64,000 nt of DNA from CAYZMH01 sp964479445 (GTDB lineage: Bacteria > Bacteroidota > Bacteroidia > Bacteroidales > GCA-2748055). The position numbers were made by a program, and so were the translations under genes. Each line of letters begins with the position of its first letter. Position 1 is the stretch's first letter. The stretch lies in NCBI GenBank assembly GCA_964479445.1, contig CAYZMH010000005.1, positions 7,582-71,581 on the forward strand. The letters run 5' to 3'. The notes under the pieces are model-generated. The model made no database searches. It was not told where the DNA came from and saw nothing but the letters and a program-made list of their open reading frames with translations. Positions 26,231 through 35,783 of the stretch are shown here, in pieces.

Positions 26231-27193
26231 CTATTTTTTCCGCATGCTCATGGCGGAGAGCATATTACCATAAATGTTATTCAGTTCTGAAAGGCTGTCA
26301 CTGAGCTTGGTGATCTCGTCTTTATATTTTTTGGTCTCATCCACTGAAACCTTCAGACTCTCTACCATGTCATCCAGTCCTTTATAGACATTGGAAGTAC
26401 CCTGCAGGTGTTGCTTGCTGCCCTGTACCTGCTGGGTGTAGGTGTTGTTCAGTTCGGCAAGGTTCTTGCTCAGCTGTTCCAGCTGGGACTGGAATTTTTT
26501 CTGGTTCTCCGAGATCTGGCTGTGCTCCTGTTGCACATCGCCTGACATCGCCTCATAGGCAGCAGTGAGGTTGGCACTGGAAGTTGCAAATTTCTCGGCG
26601 ATATCGGTCCCTTTTTGCTGGATCATTTCGGCAGTCTGCTTGTAAGCACCCGCCAGGGTCCCGACCGATTCATTCAGCTCGCTTGTATTCTCACTGTAGG
26701 CTGAAGCCACATTATCCATATTCTGGGCAGCATTTCCCATCTTATCAAAATAGTCTTTGGTAGCCAGGGAGGACTGTGTGATATCTGATATGGTGGCGGT
26801 GGTGGAGGCGATGGTTCCCAGGCTATCCCCCAGTTTTTTCAGGTCACCTTCGTTGATCTGGGATTCCTGGAAGATATCGTCGAACTTTTGCAGGCCTACG
26901 TTGCGATCGGCAATGGATTGCTCTTTCATTTCGTCGATCTCATCCGGATCGCTCATCCCGGCCAGTTCCGGGTAGACCAGGGTCCAGTCCAGCTCTTCAT
27001 GTAAGGGTTCAAATGCCGAGAAGAAAAAGATAACTGCCTCGGTGAGAAGACCCAGGGTAAGGAATGTTCCGGCAAGGGGCCAGTGCTGAATTTTAAACAA
27101 CGCACCCACGATTACGATGGATGCACCGAACCCGTATAACTTGGCGGTAAAACTCTTCCAGCCCGAACTTTGAACTATTTCTGTAATTCCCAT
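26231..27193 (-). CDS. gldL: Type IX secretion motor protein GldL (PorL)
   Basis: Proton-conducting stator-like subunit of the T9SS motor. Two N-terminal membrane helices (about residues 18-35 and 42-61) are joined by the short turn FKIQHWPLAG; Lys34, His37, Glu52 and Glu62 appear to correspond to the charged residues known to matter for proton flow in Flavobacterium GldL. The remaining 250 residues form a long cytoplasmic helical region rich in Ser, Gln and Asn, so the protein (320 residues) is of the long Porphyromonas PorL type and not the shorter Flavobacterium type. It is 16 bases after gldK. Confidence 0.95.
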   Translation of the reverse strand: MGITEIVQSSGWKSFTAKLYGFGASIVIVGALFKIQHWPLAGTFLTLGLLTEAVIFFFSAFEPLHEELDWTLVYPELAGMSDPDEIDEMKEQSIADRNVGLQKFDDIFQESQINEGDLKKLGDSLGTIASTTATISDITQSSLATKDYFDKMGNAAQNMDNVASAYSENTSELNESVGTLAGAYKQTAEMIQQKGTDIAEKFATSSANLTAAYEAMSGDVQQEHSQISENQKKFQSQLEQLSKNLAELNNTYTQQVQGSKQHLQGTSNVYKGLDDMVESLKVSVDETKKYKDEITKLSDSLSELNNIYGNMLSAMSMRKK

Positions 27194-27209
27194 AATACAG
27201 TCTTTGGTG

Positions 27210-28592
27210 TTAATTTGCTCCTAAGTAAGAACGCACACAGCGGAAACCGATGTAGGATTTGGCCGTATCCTGGTATTCATAGGATCTCATGCTTACCTGG
27301 AGATAGCGGGCCACATCTTTCCACGAACCGCCCCGGATCACTTTACGCTTCATTACCGGGGGGTCATCGGGATGTGCGTTGTATTTGTAGTTGGGGTTCA
27401 TGGTATGCGAGAAGACATATGCAGAGGGATCGTAAGCATTGATGGTCCATTCAGCTACATTACCGGCCATGTCATAGAGGCCGTACTCATTGGCCGAGTA
27501 AGTTCCGACGCGCTCTGTAGCGAGGGCTCCGTCATCCACATAGTTTCCGCGCAGGGGTTTAAAGTTGGCTACGAAACAGCCTATTTTGTTTCTCAGGTAA
27601 ACTCCACCCCAGGGGTACATGCTGTGGTCGAGGTTCCCGCGGGCTGCAAATTCCCATTCGGCTTCGATGGGCAATCGGTAATCCTGCACCAGCGGCTGAC
27701 CTGCTTTTGAGAGGGCATCATTGAGATAGCTGGTCCTCCAGTTGCAGAAGGCATTGGCCTGTTTCCAGTTGACGCCTACCACAGGATAATTGTCGTAGGA
27801 GGGATGCCAGAAGTACATGGTAGCCATCGGCTCGTTATAGGAATAGGTGAAATCGGCGATCCATACCAGGGTGTCGGGATATACCATAACCCAATCCCTG
27901 TTCACAAAGGAACTTCGGCTGGTTACATCTTCCTGTTCACCGGTCGGACGTGTAACCGTACCATTATAGGTAACCGTTGGTTCATCGTCTCCTACTGAAT
28001 AATCCAGCTGGAACCGGTTCGATTGTTTGGCGGCCTGGTGAAGATCTACCCAATAGTAATTATAGATAAGCTTGGTGATGTTCAATTCTTTTCCACGGGG
28101 TGATAATTGATCGGGACCGGAGTAGTAGATTCCCATGTTATCGATCAACTGTTTCAGGTTACCTTCTTTATCTTTACCGATTTCAAGAGGGGTTTCCCAG
28201 TTAATGATGGGTTCATCGTTCCGGTCCATCATCGGCTGACCCTCCTCGTTTTTGGCGATAAAGTCTTCCACTCCGTTAACGGCAAAATATTTACGGATCA
28301 ATGAATCTTTCACCCAGAAAACGAATTGTCGGTACTCGTTGTTAGTGATCTCCGTTTCATCCATCCAGAACGCATCGATGGAGACTGTTCTGTTTGTAAC
28401 ATTTTGGGCGAAAGCAATATCCTGGTCGCTGGGTCCCATGGTGAAGGATCCGGCCGGAACAAAGATCATTCCGTAAGGATCAGGCTCCACGTAAGCTTTG
28501 CGTCCTGGTACACCAACCAGTTCTCCTGTGTTGTAGTTTGAGCAACTTCCCAAGATCGTTACCAGTAATGCTAATGTCAGTAATCGTTTCAT
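27210..28592 (-). CDS. gldK: Type IX secretion lipoprotein GldK (PorK)
   Basis: Outer-membrane lipoprotein that forms the periplasmic ring with GldN. The start at 28592 gives MKRLLTLALLVTILGSC, a lipoprotein signal with Cys17; an upstream in-frame ATG would only add seven residues. The body (460 residues) is a formylglycine-generating-enzyme (SUMF1) fold: GMIFVPAGSFTMG, DAFWMDETEITNNEYRQF, RLPIEAEWEFAARG and GNVAEWT, used here structurally and not as an enzyme. It is the first gene of gldKLMN; porP lies 79 bases upstream on the same strand. Confidence 0.96.
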   Translation of the reverse strand: MKRLLTLALLVTILGSCSNYNTGELVGVPGRKAYVEPDPYGMIFVPAGSFTMGPSDQDIAFAQNVTNRTVSIDAFWMDETEITNNEYRQFVFWVKDSLIRKYFAVNGVEDFIAKNEEGQPMMDRNDEPIINWETPLEIGKDKEGNLKQLIDNMGIYYSGPDQLSPRGKELNITKLIYNYYWVDLHQAAKQSNRFQLDYSVGDDEPTVTYNGTVTRPTGEQEDVTSRSSFVNRDWVMVYPDTLVWIADFTYSYNEPMATMYFWHPSYDNYPVVGVNWKQANAFCNWRTSYLNDALSKAGQPLVQDYRLPIEAEWEFAARGNLDHSMYPWGGVYLRNKIGCFVANFKPLRGNYVDDGALATERVGTYSANEYGLYDMAGNVAEWTINAYDPSAYVFSHTMNPNYKYNAHPDDPPVMKRKVIRGGSWKDVARYLQVSMRSYEYQDTAKSYIGFRCVRSYLGAN

Positions 28593-28671
28593 GACTATCG
28601 GGTATTTATGCAAAACAGTCGTTGTTTAGAAGGTTTAAATTAAAAAAAACAATTTAAATATAGCTAAAATA

Positions 28672-29610
28672 TTATAAAAATCTTATGCTCTCGTATTTTT
28701 GCGGACTCCTGTCCAGGCTCAGATCAAAGCAATATCTCACGGTTACTTCATGGGATCCGCTGTTGTATTTCAGCAACGGGGATAATTCAAAATCATAGGA
28801 ATACCCGATGTTGATCCCGTTTAGCAATTCCACGCCAAAGAGGGCGGTTACCGCTCCTCCCACTGTATATGAAACTCCCCCCCAGAACTTTTTATTGTAC
28901 CTTATGTTGGTATTGAGGTAGAAGTGGTGCGACTTCAGGTCGGTTTGCAGCATTACCGCAGGCATGATTTCGAACATGGGATTTGGAAGCTGGATGGTAT
29001 ACCCTGCCGTTGCATAATAATGGCGTACCAATTTCATTTCTGCCAGTTCCTCGGGAAAATCAAAAGAAGTTTGATTCAGGTGCGTGGTGGATATCCCTGC
29101 ATAAAGGTTGTCGGATGAATAGTAGGCTCCCAGGCCCATGTCGAATCCAAAATAACTGCCCCCGTTTTGCGGGATGGCATCATCCTGGTCGGGCTGGATC
29201 ACATCGGCCCCGTTCCACTCCGGGGAGAGGGAATGGTTGGCCACTCCCAGGTTCACCCCGAGTCCGAGTGTTCCCGTTCCCAGGTCAATTTTGAAAGAGT
29301 AGGCAGCATTTACGGCCAGATCGTTGTTAAAGGCCAGGTTGTCGTTCATCAGGTTGATCCCAACTCCGTGACTCCGACCGAATAAATTGAATGGTGCATG
29401 GGCGGTGAGCGTTGTGACCACCGGGGCATTTGGAAGACCCATCCATTGATTCCGGAAAGCGGCAGCTGCACAGATCTTATCGCTGTTTCCCATGGCCCCC
29501 GGATTGTAAAGGGGTACAAGAAACATACTCTGGCTGAATTTAGGATCCTGCTGCGCCATCGCGTTATGGGTTAAAATTCCTACAAAAAATATTGCAACCA
29601 GTTTTTTCAT
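28672..29610 (-). CDS. PorP/SprF family type IX secretion membrane protein
   Basis: A 312-residue outer-membrane barrel of the PorP/SprF family. The chosen ATG (29610) gives a good signal peptide (MKKLVAIFFVGILTHNAMAQ), after which QDPKFSQSMFLVPLYNPGAMG is the family hallmark (QDPxFSQ...NPA). It ends with alternating strand residues typical of barrels. PorP is needed for T9SS function in Porphyromonas; SprF paralogues sit next to large adhesins instead. Its place directly upstream of gldKLMN supports the PorP role. Confidence 0.92.
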   Translation of the reverse strand: MKKLVAIFFVGILTHNAMAQQDPKFSQSMFLVPLYNPGAMGNSDKICAAAAFRNQWMGLPNAPVVTTLTAHAPFNLFGRSHGVGINLMNDNLAFNNDLAVNAAYSFKIDLGTGTLGLGVNLGVANHSLSPEWNGADVIQPDQDDAIPQNGGSYFGFDMGLGAYYSSDNLYAGISTTHLNQTSFDFPEELAEMKLVRHYYATAGYTIQLPNPMFEIMPAVMLQTDLKSHHFYLNTNIRYNKKFWGGVSYTVGGAVTALFGVELLNGINIGYSYDFELSPLLKYNSGSHEVTVRYCFDLSLDRSPQKYESIRFL

Positions 29611-29796
29611 TGACTTGAAAATCAAGGCTACTCTTCGCCTGCACATTCATTTGTTACCGAAGTAAAATAAGTAAAAATTATCCTTCGGCACAAATTTTAT
29701 TAACATAAGCGTGTTAATAACACCACATCTGTCTCTTTCTCAACTCTGTTCCGGCGAATATGCGGCTTTGGTCCGCACCCGGCACCGTCTCTTTTT

Positions 29797-30966
29797 TCAT
29801 CTTGCCAACCGCCTTAGATATTTCCACCAGCGATCAGGAATCTCCTGGTTACATGCTCTCTGGTAGTCTTCATACGAACAGGAGATAAAAAAGTTGTGAT
29901 TTGTGGCCGGATTTTTTGCCGGGAGTTCCATCCACCACTTCTCAGAGAGGGTGCTTTTATGGAAAACCAGCTTCTCCTCGCTTTCGTTCATGCTGATTAT
30001 GAACTTCCTGGTATGTTCGGGAGTCTCCAGGGGGTGTTCTTTGATCCGCCGGGAGAGCCCGTCGATAAAATACCAGATTGCCTGGGCAGCCAGGTGGGAG
30101 GTCTGGTCGTTCAGGTCGTTGGAGGGGTTTAGTTCGAAAATTCCAAGCGCCTTAAGTGTATGGCTCAACCCTGCGTAACGGGTGAGCATACACCATTCAT
30201 CCCCGAAAAAACCATTGGGGGAGGGGATGGTGGTACCGGGTGCGTCGGAATGGCGGACTGCATTTATATCCATGCTTATAAATGCCGAATCACGGATTAT
30301 GGGTTCTGCCATTTTCAGCTGATGGCGTATTTCCCCGAGGCGGGTAGCGACCTGGTGCTCGTTCTCGATACGGTCCAGCTGTTGCCCTGTGACGAAATAG
30401 ACCTGGTGACCGATATGACAGGGAATAAAGTGCCCGGTTTTTTCAGGATCCATTATATAATCCAGGTAATTCCTGGAATGGATCTCCTGTTCAGGTTTCA
30501 CGGCAAAGTCGAAGCGCGGGTCCACGGTAAGAACCTGGTGCGTGCCGGTACGTTTTTCCAGGGCCAGGAAAGCCCCGAAGCTCAGATCCTGTGAGCCCCC
30601 TATGAACAGGGGGACAATATCTCTTTCCATCAACTCCAGGGTGATGTCCCTGAGGGCATAATAGGTATCTGAAACCCGCTCTGTAATCTTGAGGTTCCCC
30701 AGGTCATATACCTGTATATTGTCATTGATCATCCTGAGCTGGTAGAGCATTCCCCTGACCCGGTCGGGGGCTTCCGCACTTCCTTTGATCAGTGCATTTC
30801 CATCCTGGGGAATTCCCACCAGTGCAAGCTGGTGCCTGTCAAGGTCGCGGATGGGGCGGTCGGGTGTATGGATGGAGATGTTCCGGCTGAATGAATGTTC
30901 TTCCGGAACAAAATGAAAACGGGGTCTCTCCAGGCTTACAGGATCGAAATAATCATTGAGATCCAT
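29797..30966 (-). CDS. Arginase/formimidoylglutamase-fold protein with altered metal site
   Basis: A 389-residue protein of the ureohydrolase (arginase, agmatinase, formimidoylglutamase) fold. The usual metal-binding motifs are recognisable but changed: GGSQD at 123-127 has Gln126 where GGDHS has the His ligand; DPRFD at 149-153 has Arg151 where DAHxD has His; SMDIN at 231-235 has Asn235 where SxDxD has Asp. Asp149, Asp153 and Asp233 are kept, as are PGT and the late FELNP. It may thus bind one metal, another metal, or none. The start at 30966 lies 11 bases after the topA stop, so it is probably read through from topA. Confidence 0.75.
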   Translation of the reverse strand: MDLNDYFDPVSLERPRFHFVPEEHSFSRNISIHTPDRPIRDLDRHQLALVGIPQDGNALIKGSAEAPDRVRGMLYQLRMINDNIQVYDLGNLKITERVSDTYYALRDITLELMERDIVPLFIGGSQDLSFGAFLALEKRTGTHQVLTVDPRFDFAVKPEQEIHSRNYLDYIMDPEKTGHFIPCHIGHQVYFVTGQQLDRIENEHQVATRLGEIRHQLKMAEPIIRDSAFISMDINAVRHSDAPGTTIPSPNGFFGDEWCMLTRYAGLSHTLKALGIFELNPSNDLNDQTSHLAAQAIWYFIDGLSRRIKEHPLETPEHTRKFIISMNESEEKLVFHKSTLSEKWWMELPAKNPATNHNFFISCSYEDYQRACNQEIPDRWWKYLRRLAR

Positions 30967-30977
30967 GGATACGGGGT

Positions 30978-33317
30978 TTATTTTTTCCGCCTCCTGGCGG
31001 GTTTTTCGGGTGCTTTGGCGATAATCTCCCTGCACTCTTCAAGGCTCAGGTCTTCCGGTTTTTTACTCTTCGGGATCCTGTAGTTCTTTTTCTGGTATGC
31101 GATGTAGGGTCCGTACCTCCCGTTCAGCACCTGCAGTTCGGGTTCTTCATTGAAGGTCTTTATCACCTTTTTCTTATCGGCCTCTCTCTTGGCCCTGATG
31201 ATCTCTATCGCCCGGTCCCGTTCAATGGTGTAGGGATCGTCCCCTTTTTGCAGCGAGTAGAATTTGTTCTGATGCCTGACGTACGGTCCGTACCGCCCGA
31301 TGGAAACGGTCACGGGTTCCTCCTCGAAGTTTCCGATCTCCCTGGGCAGCCGGAAAAGCTTCAGGGCTTCTTCCAGGGTGATGGTTTCGATGCTCTGTCC
31401 TTTCAGAAGGCTGGCGAATTTGGGTTTTTCCTCATCTTCAGCATCTCCCAGTTGTGCCATAGGGCCGTACCTTCCGATCTTCACGTAGACGGGTTTGCCG
31501 GTTTCCGGATCGGTTCCCAGCAGTTTCTCGCCTTTGGATTTTTCCGATGTCTCGGCAGTGGTATTGATGCGCTCATGAAAGGGTTCATAGAATCTTTCGA
31601 TCATTTTGGTCCAGTCCATATTACCCACGGCGATCTCATCGAACTCCTTCTCTACCCTGGCGGTGAAGTTATAATTCATGATGTCCCTGAAGTACTGCTC
31701 CAGGAAGTCATTGACGATCATTCCGATGTCGGTTGGGAAAAGCTTGGCCCTTTCGTATCCGGTCTTCTCCTCTTTTTCACTCTTTTTCAGCTTGTTTGCC
31801 TCCAATACGAGGTACCGCACCGTCCGGGTGGTACCTTCGCGGTCTTCTTTGACCACGTATTCGCGTTGCTGGATGGTGGATATGGTGGGGGCATAGGTGG
31901 AGGGTCTGCCGATTCCCAGTTCCTCCATTTTGCGCACCAGGCTGGCTTCGGTGAAGCGGGGGGGATGAGCGGTATATTTCTGGATGGCCTCCAGCCGTTT
32001 GTAACCCAATTTCATATTCTCTTTCATGGGAGGAAGTAATCCCCGGGTCTCCTCTTCCTGCTCGTCATCCCTGGATTCCATGTAAACTTTCAGGAAACCG
32101 TCGAAAGTGATCACCTCCCCGGTGGCAATGAACTTTTCTTTCAGGGGCGTTGATTGCGGGTCATTTCCTGAGATCTGGATGTGAACCGTGGTTTTTTCAA
32201 GCCGGGCGTCGCTCATCTGGGAGGCTATGGTTCTTTTCCAGATCAATTCATAGAGACGCTGTTCCTGACGGTTTCCGGGGATCTCCCGGGTATTTATATA
32301 GGTTGGCCGTATTGCTTCGTGAGCCTCCTGGGCCCCCTGCGACCTGGTGGTAAAGTTGCGGCTCTTGAGGTATTTCTCACCGAAGGCGGAGTTGATTTCC
32401 TGTGCAGCCGTGGAGATCGCCAGCTTGGAGAGGTTTACCGAGTCTGTACGCATGTAGGTAATGCGCCCCGATTCATAGAGACGCTGGGCAACCGACATGG
32501 TTTGTGCTACCGAAAAACCAAGTTTACGGCTCGCCTCCTGCTGAAGGGTAGAGGTGGTAAAAGGCGGTGCCGGTGATTTTTTTCCGGGTTTCTTTTCGAT
32601 GGAGGTGACGGTGAAGATGCTCTCTTTGCATTGCTCCAGGAACGATTCGGTCTCTTCCAGGGTGTCAAATTTCCGGGAGAGGTCGGCTTTTATGGTTTGG
32701 ACCGAACCATTATCTGCAGGCAGGTTGAATAATCCGGTTACCTTAAAATACGCTTTGGGTTTGAAAGTATTGATTTCCCGTTCCCGCTCCACGATAAGCT
32801 TTACTGCCACGCTCTGCACCCTTCCGGCAGAGAGGGCCGGTTTCACTTTTTTCCATAGAAGCGGGGAGAGTTCGAATCCCACGAGCCGGTCGAGGATCCT
32901 GCGGGCCTGCTGCGCATTTACCAGGTTATTGTCGACCTTGCGCGGGTTTTCAATAGCCTGTTGAATGGCATTTTTGGTGATTTCATGGAAAACGATCCGG
33001 TACGTCTTATCCGGGTCCAGCTCCAGTACTTCCTGCAGGTGCCATGCAATGGCTTCCCCTTCGCGGTCTTCATCGGAGGCGATCCAGACCTTCCTGGCTT
33101 CAGCGGCAAGTTTTTTCAGTTCGCTGACCACCTTTTTCTTATCATTGGATATGACGTATTGGGGCTTAAAATTGTGTTCGGTATCGATTCCCAGGTTCTT
33201 TTTAGCCAGGTCACGAACATGGCCATAACTCGACTTCACCAGGTAATCCTTCCCCAGAAACCGCTCTATGGTTTTAGCTTTTGCGGGGGATTCGACAATT
33301 ACCAAATTTTCAATCAT
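30978..33317 (-). CDS. topA: DNA topoisomerase I
   Basis: Type IA topoisomerase that relaxes negative supercoils. The 779-residue protein begins with the Toprim domain (LVIVESPAKAKTIERFLG; SDEDREGEAIAWH carries the metal-binding acidic residues) and has the catalytic Tyr288 in ITYMRTDS. The C-terminus holds repeated GRYGPY units (positions near GRYGPMAQ, GRYGPYVRH and GRYGPYIAY) in place of the Cys4 zinc fingers of the Escherichia enzyme, which is usual in Bacteroidota. The last residues are very basic. Divergent from the PBP1A gene, with back-to-back promoter boxes. Confidence 0.97.
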   Translation of the reverse strand: MIENLVIVESPAKAKTIERFLGKDYLVKSSYGHVRDLAKKNLGIDTEHNFKPQYVISNDKKKVVSELKKLAAEARKVWIASDEDREGEAIAWHLQEVLELDPDKTYRIVFHEITKNAIQQAIENPRKVDNNLVNAQQARRILDRLVGFELSPLLWKKVKPALSAGRVQSVAVKLIVEREREINTFKPKAYFKVTGLFNLPADNGSVQTIKADLSRKFDTLEETESFLEQCKESIFTVTSIEKKPGKKSPAPPFTTSTLQQEASRKLGFSVAQTMSVAQRLYESGRITYMRTDSVNLSKLAISTAAQEINSAFGEKYLKSRNFTTRSQGAQEAHEAIRPTYINTREIPGNRQEQRLYELIWKRTIASQMSDARLEKTTVHIQISGNDPQSTPLKEKFIATGEVITFDGFLKVYMESRDDEQEEETRGLLPPMKENMKLGYKRLEAIQKYTAHPPRFTEASLVRKMEELGIGRPSTYAPTISTIQQREYVVKEDREGTTRTVRYLVLEANKLKKSEKEEKTGYERAKLFPTDIGMIVNDFLEQYFRDIMNYNFTARVEKEFDEIAVGNMDWTKMIERFYEPFHERINTTAETSEKSKGEKLLGTDPETGKPVYVKIGRYGPMAQLGDAEDEEKPKFASLLKGQSIETITLEEALKLFRLPREIGNFEEEPVTVSIGRYGPYVRHQNKFYSLQKGDDPYTIERDRAIEIIRAKREADKKKVIKTFNEEPELQVLNGRYGPYIAYQKKNYRIPKSKKPEDLSLEECREIIAKAPEKPARRRKK

Positions 33318-33350
33318 TTTCAGTACACTCCATCGTTAGGTGAAAGATCA

Positions 33351-33358
33351 CAAAATTA
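33351..33358 (-). promoter_or_regulatory. -7 promoter box for topA
   Basis: Reads TAATTTTG on the minus strand, exact TAnnTTTG, 33 bases before the topA ATG. Confidence 0.55.
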
Positions 33359-33406
33359 AAGGAATTGATTAACAATCGATCAAAAATTTCAATATAAAAT
33401 AATTGT

Positions 33407-33414
33407 TATTTTTG
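33407..33414 (+). promoter_or_regulatory. -7 promoter box for the PBP1A gene
   Basis: TATTTTTG, exact TAnnTTTG, 18 bases before the ATG at 33433. It lies 48 bases from the topA box on the other strand. Confidence 0.6.
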
Positions 33415-33432
33415 TGTCAAACAAAATCCATC

Positions 33433-35778
33433 ATGCCTGATAAAGCGGATAGATCCAACCTGTACCTTATTATTTTATGGTCGGTTTACGGTGCCGTGCT
33501 GCTTACGATCATCATCCTTTTTATCCTTATTGCCAGGGGTAAGATGGGCTTTATGCCCACCTTCGAGGAGCTTGAAAACCCACAGACCAATCTTGCCTCG
33601 GAGATCTATACAGACAGTTCGGAGGTGCTTGGAAAGTTTTTCGTGGAGAACCGTACGTTCGTGGATTACGAGGATCTTTCGCCCCACCTGGTAGATGCCC
33701 TGATAGCTACGGAAGATGTGCGGTACTACCGCCACTCGGGGATTGATATACGGAGCTTGTTCCGCGTAGCGATAAAAACCGTACTGCTCCGTCAGGAAGC
33801 AGGCGGGGGAAGCACCATTTCCCAGCAGCTGGCCAAGAATCTCTTCCCGAGGGACACCACCTACAGGAAAACCAAACTGGGACGAGCCGTGCATATGGCG
33901 GTCGTGAAGTTCAAGGAGTGGAACACGGCCGTGCGGCTTGAGCGCAGTTATACAAAAAACGAGATCATTGTCATGTACCTCAATACCGTGCCCTTTGGCG
34001 GCGATGCGGTGGTAGGGATTAAATCGGCAGCCAGAACATTTTTTGAGACCACCCCCGATTCCCTGAAGCAGGAGGAGGCTGCTATACTGGTGGGCATGCT
34101 TAAAGCTCCCTCCCTGTATAATCCCTACCGGAATCCTGAGCGGGCGAAAGAGCGAAGGAATATTGTTCTCAGCCAGATGGTGAAGTATGAATACCTGGAT
34201 ACGCTGACCGCAGATTCGCTCAGAAAGTTGCCGGTGGAAGCGGAGTTCAATGTGGCCGGACATACTCAGGGACTGGCGCCCCATTTCCGTACCTACCTGA
34301 GGGTGATAATGAATGCCGACAAACCCTCCCGGGATGAATATCCAAGCTGGGGTTACGAAACGTTTAAACGCGATTCCCTGCGCTGGTTTAACGATCCCCT
34401 CTATGGGTGGATCCATAAAAATCCCAAGGCGGATGGGACGGAGTACAACCTTTACCGCGACGGGTTGCAGATCTACAGCACCATCAATATGAAGATGCAG
34501 CAATATGCCGAATCATCTCTGGAGGAGCATCTGAAGGAGTACCTGCAACCTGCATTTTTCAGGGAGAAGGAGGGACGAACCGATGCACCTTTCGAGGGGG
34601 TCAGCGATAAGGAGATGGAGCGGATTATGATGCGGTCGGTGAGGCAATCGGGTCGCTATCGCAGGTTGCGCAGTGAAGGTGTTTCGGAGGACTCCATCAT
34701 GATAAGCTTCAGGACACCGGCCGAGATGCGCGTATTTTCCTGGAGCGGACATGTGGATACGGTAATGACTCCCATGGATTCGATCAGGTACTACAAGCAC
34801 TTCCTGCGTTCAGGATTTATGGCTATGGAGCCACAGTCAGGTCATGTAAAAGCGTATGTTGGGGGGCACAATTACCGCTATTTCCAGTATGATCATGTAA
34901 CCATGGGGCGCCGCCAGGTGGGATCTACCGTGAAACCGTTTCTTTACCTGTTGGCCATGCAGGAGGGTGTTTCACCCTGCAAGCAAATTCCCCTGGTGCC
35001 CATTCAGTTCGAGGTCAATGATTCTGTCTATACCCCGAACGCACCGGGTCGCAATCAGCATGCCGGCAAATACGTGAGCCTGAAATGGGGTCTTGCCAAC
35101 TCTCATAACTGGGTATCTGCCTGGCTTTTTAAGAACTACAACCCGGAAAGCATTATCCAGCTCATGCGGAACATGGGGATCTCTTCCCATATTGACCCGG
35201 TACCTTCCATGATCTACGGTCCGTCCGATATCTCCCTGGAGGAGATGGTCGGGGCCTTTAACACCTTCTCCAACCAGGGCATCTATGTCACTCCCACTTA
35301 TGTGACGCGCATCGAGGACCGGTATGGAAATGTAATATCCACCTTCCAGGCTCGTGAGCGGGAGGCGATCAGCGAAGAGACTGCTTTCCTGATGCTTACC
35401 CTGCTCAGGGGAGTGGTGGACCGGGGTACAGCCGGGAGATTGCGGTATGTCTACAATTTCACGGGAGAGATTGCCGGGAAAACCGGTACAACCCAGAATC
35501 AGAGCGACGGCTGGTTCATGGGGATTACCCCGAAACTGTCGGCAGGTGTATGGGTTGGGGGAGAGGACCGGTCCATCCATTTCGACGAACTGGGGATGGG
35601 AGCCGGCAGCAATATGGCGCTTCCCATCTGGGGGAAATTCTTTGAAAAAGTCTATGCCGACTCCACCCTGGGCATTACGCAGGAAGATTACTTTGAGAAA
35701 CCGCCGGGCTTCCAGGTGAACCTGGATTGCCCCGACATTTCCGAAACACCTTCCGGCAACGATTTCAGTGGTTTTTAG
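33433..35778 (+). CDS. Bifunctional penicillin-binding protein 1A
   Basis: Class A PBP that polymerises and crosslinks peptidoglycan. The 781-residue protein has one N-terminal membrane helix (about 12-35), a GT51 glycosyltransferase domain (ATEDVRYYRHSGID with the catalytic Glu, GGGSTISQQLAKNLF, ARTFFETTPDSL) and a transpeptidase domain with the Ser nucleophile in GSTVKPF, SHN as the SxN motif and KTGT. The start at 33433 is chosen because the -7 box lies between it and an upstream TTG. Convergent with the double-ATPase ABC gene, with only 5 bases between stops. Confidence 0.95.
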   Translation: MPDKADRSNLYLIILWSVYGAVLLTIIILFILIARGKMGFMPTFEELENPQTNLASEIYTDSSEVLGKFFVENRTFVDYEDLSPHLVDALIATEDVRYYRHSGIDIRSLFRVAIKTVLLRQEAGGGSTISQQLAKNLFPRDTTYRKTKLGRAVHMAVVKFKEWNTAVRLERSYTKNEIIVMYLNTVPFGGDAVVGIKSAARTFFETTPDSLKQEEAAILVGMLKAPSLYNPYRNPERAKERRNIVLSQMVKYEYLDTLTADSLRKLPVEAEFNVAGHTQGLAPHFRTYLRVIMNADKPSRDEYPSWGYETFKRDSLRWFNDPLYGWIHKNPKADGTEYNLYRDGLQIYSTINMKMQQYAESSLEEHLKEYLQPAFFREKEGRTDAPFEGVSDKEMERIMMRSVRQSGRYRRLRSEGVSEDSIMISFRTPAEMRVFSWSGHVDTVMTPMDSIRYYKHFLRSGFMAMEPQSGHVKAYVGGHNYRYFQYDHVTMGRRQVGSTVKPFLYLLAMQEGVSPCKQIPLVPIQFEVNDSVYTPNAPGRNQHAGKYVSLKWGLANSHNWVSAWLFKNYNPESIIQLMRNMGISSHIDPVPSMIYGPSDISLEEMVGAFNTFSNQGIYVTPTYVTRIEDRYGNVISTFQAREREAISEETAFLMLTLLRGVVDRGTAGRLRYVYNFTGEIAGKTGTTQNQSDGWFMGITPKLSAGVWVGGEDRSIHFDELGMGAGSNMALPIWGKFFEKVYADSTLGITQEDYFEKPPGFQVNLDCPDISETPSGNDFSGF

Positions 35779-35783
35779 GAGTA

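Noticed and set aside
29657..29688. Inverted repeat CCGAAG / CTTCGG upstream of porP
   Set aside because: Only six base pairs with a 20-base loop; could be chance, and no T tract or box accompanies it.
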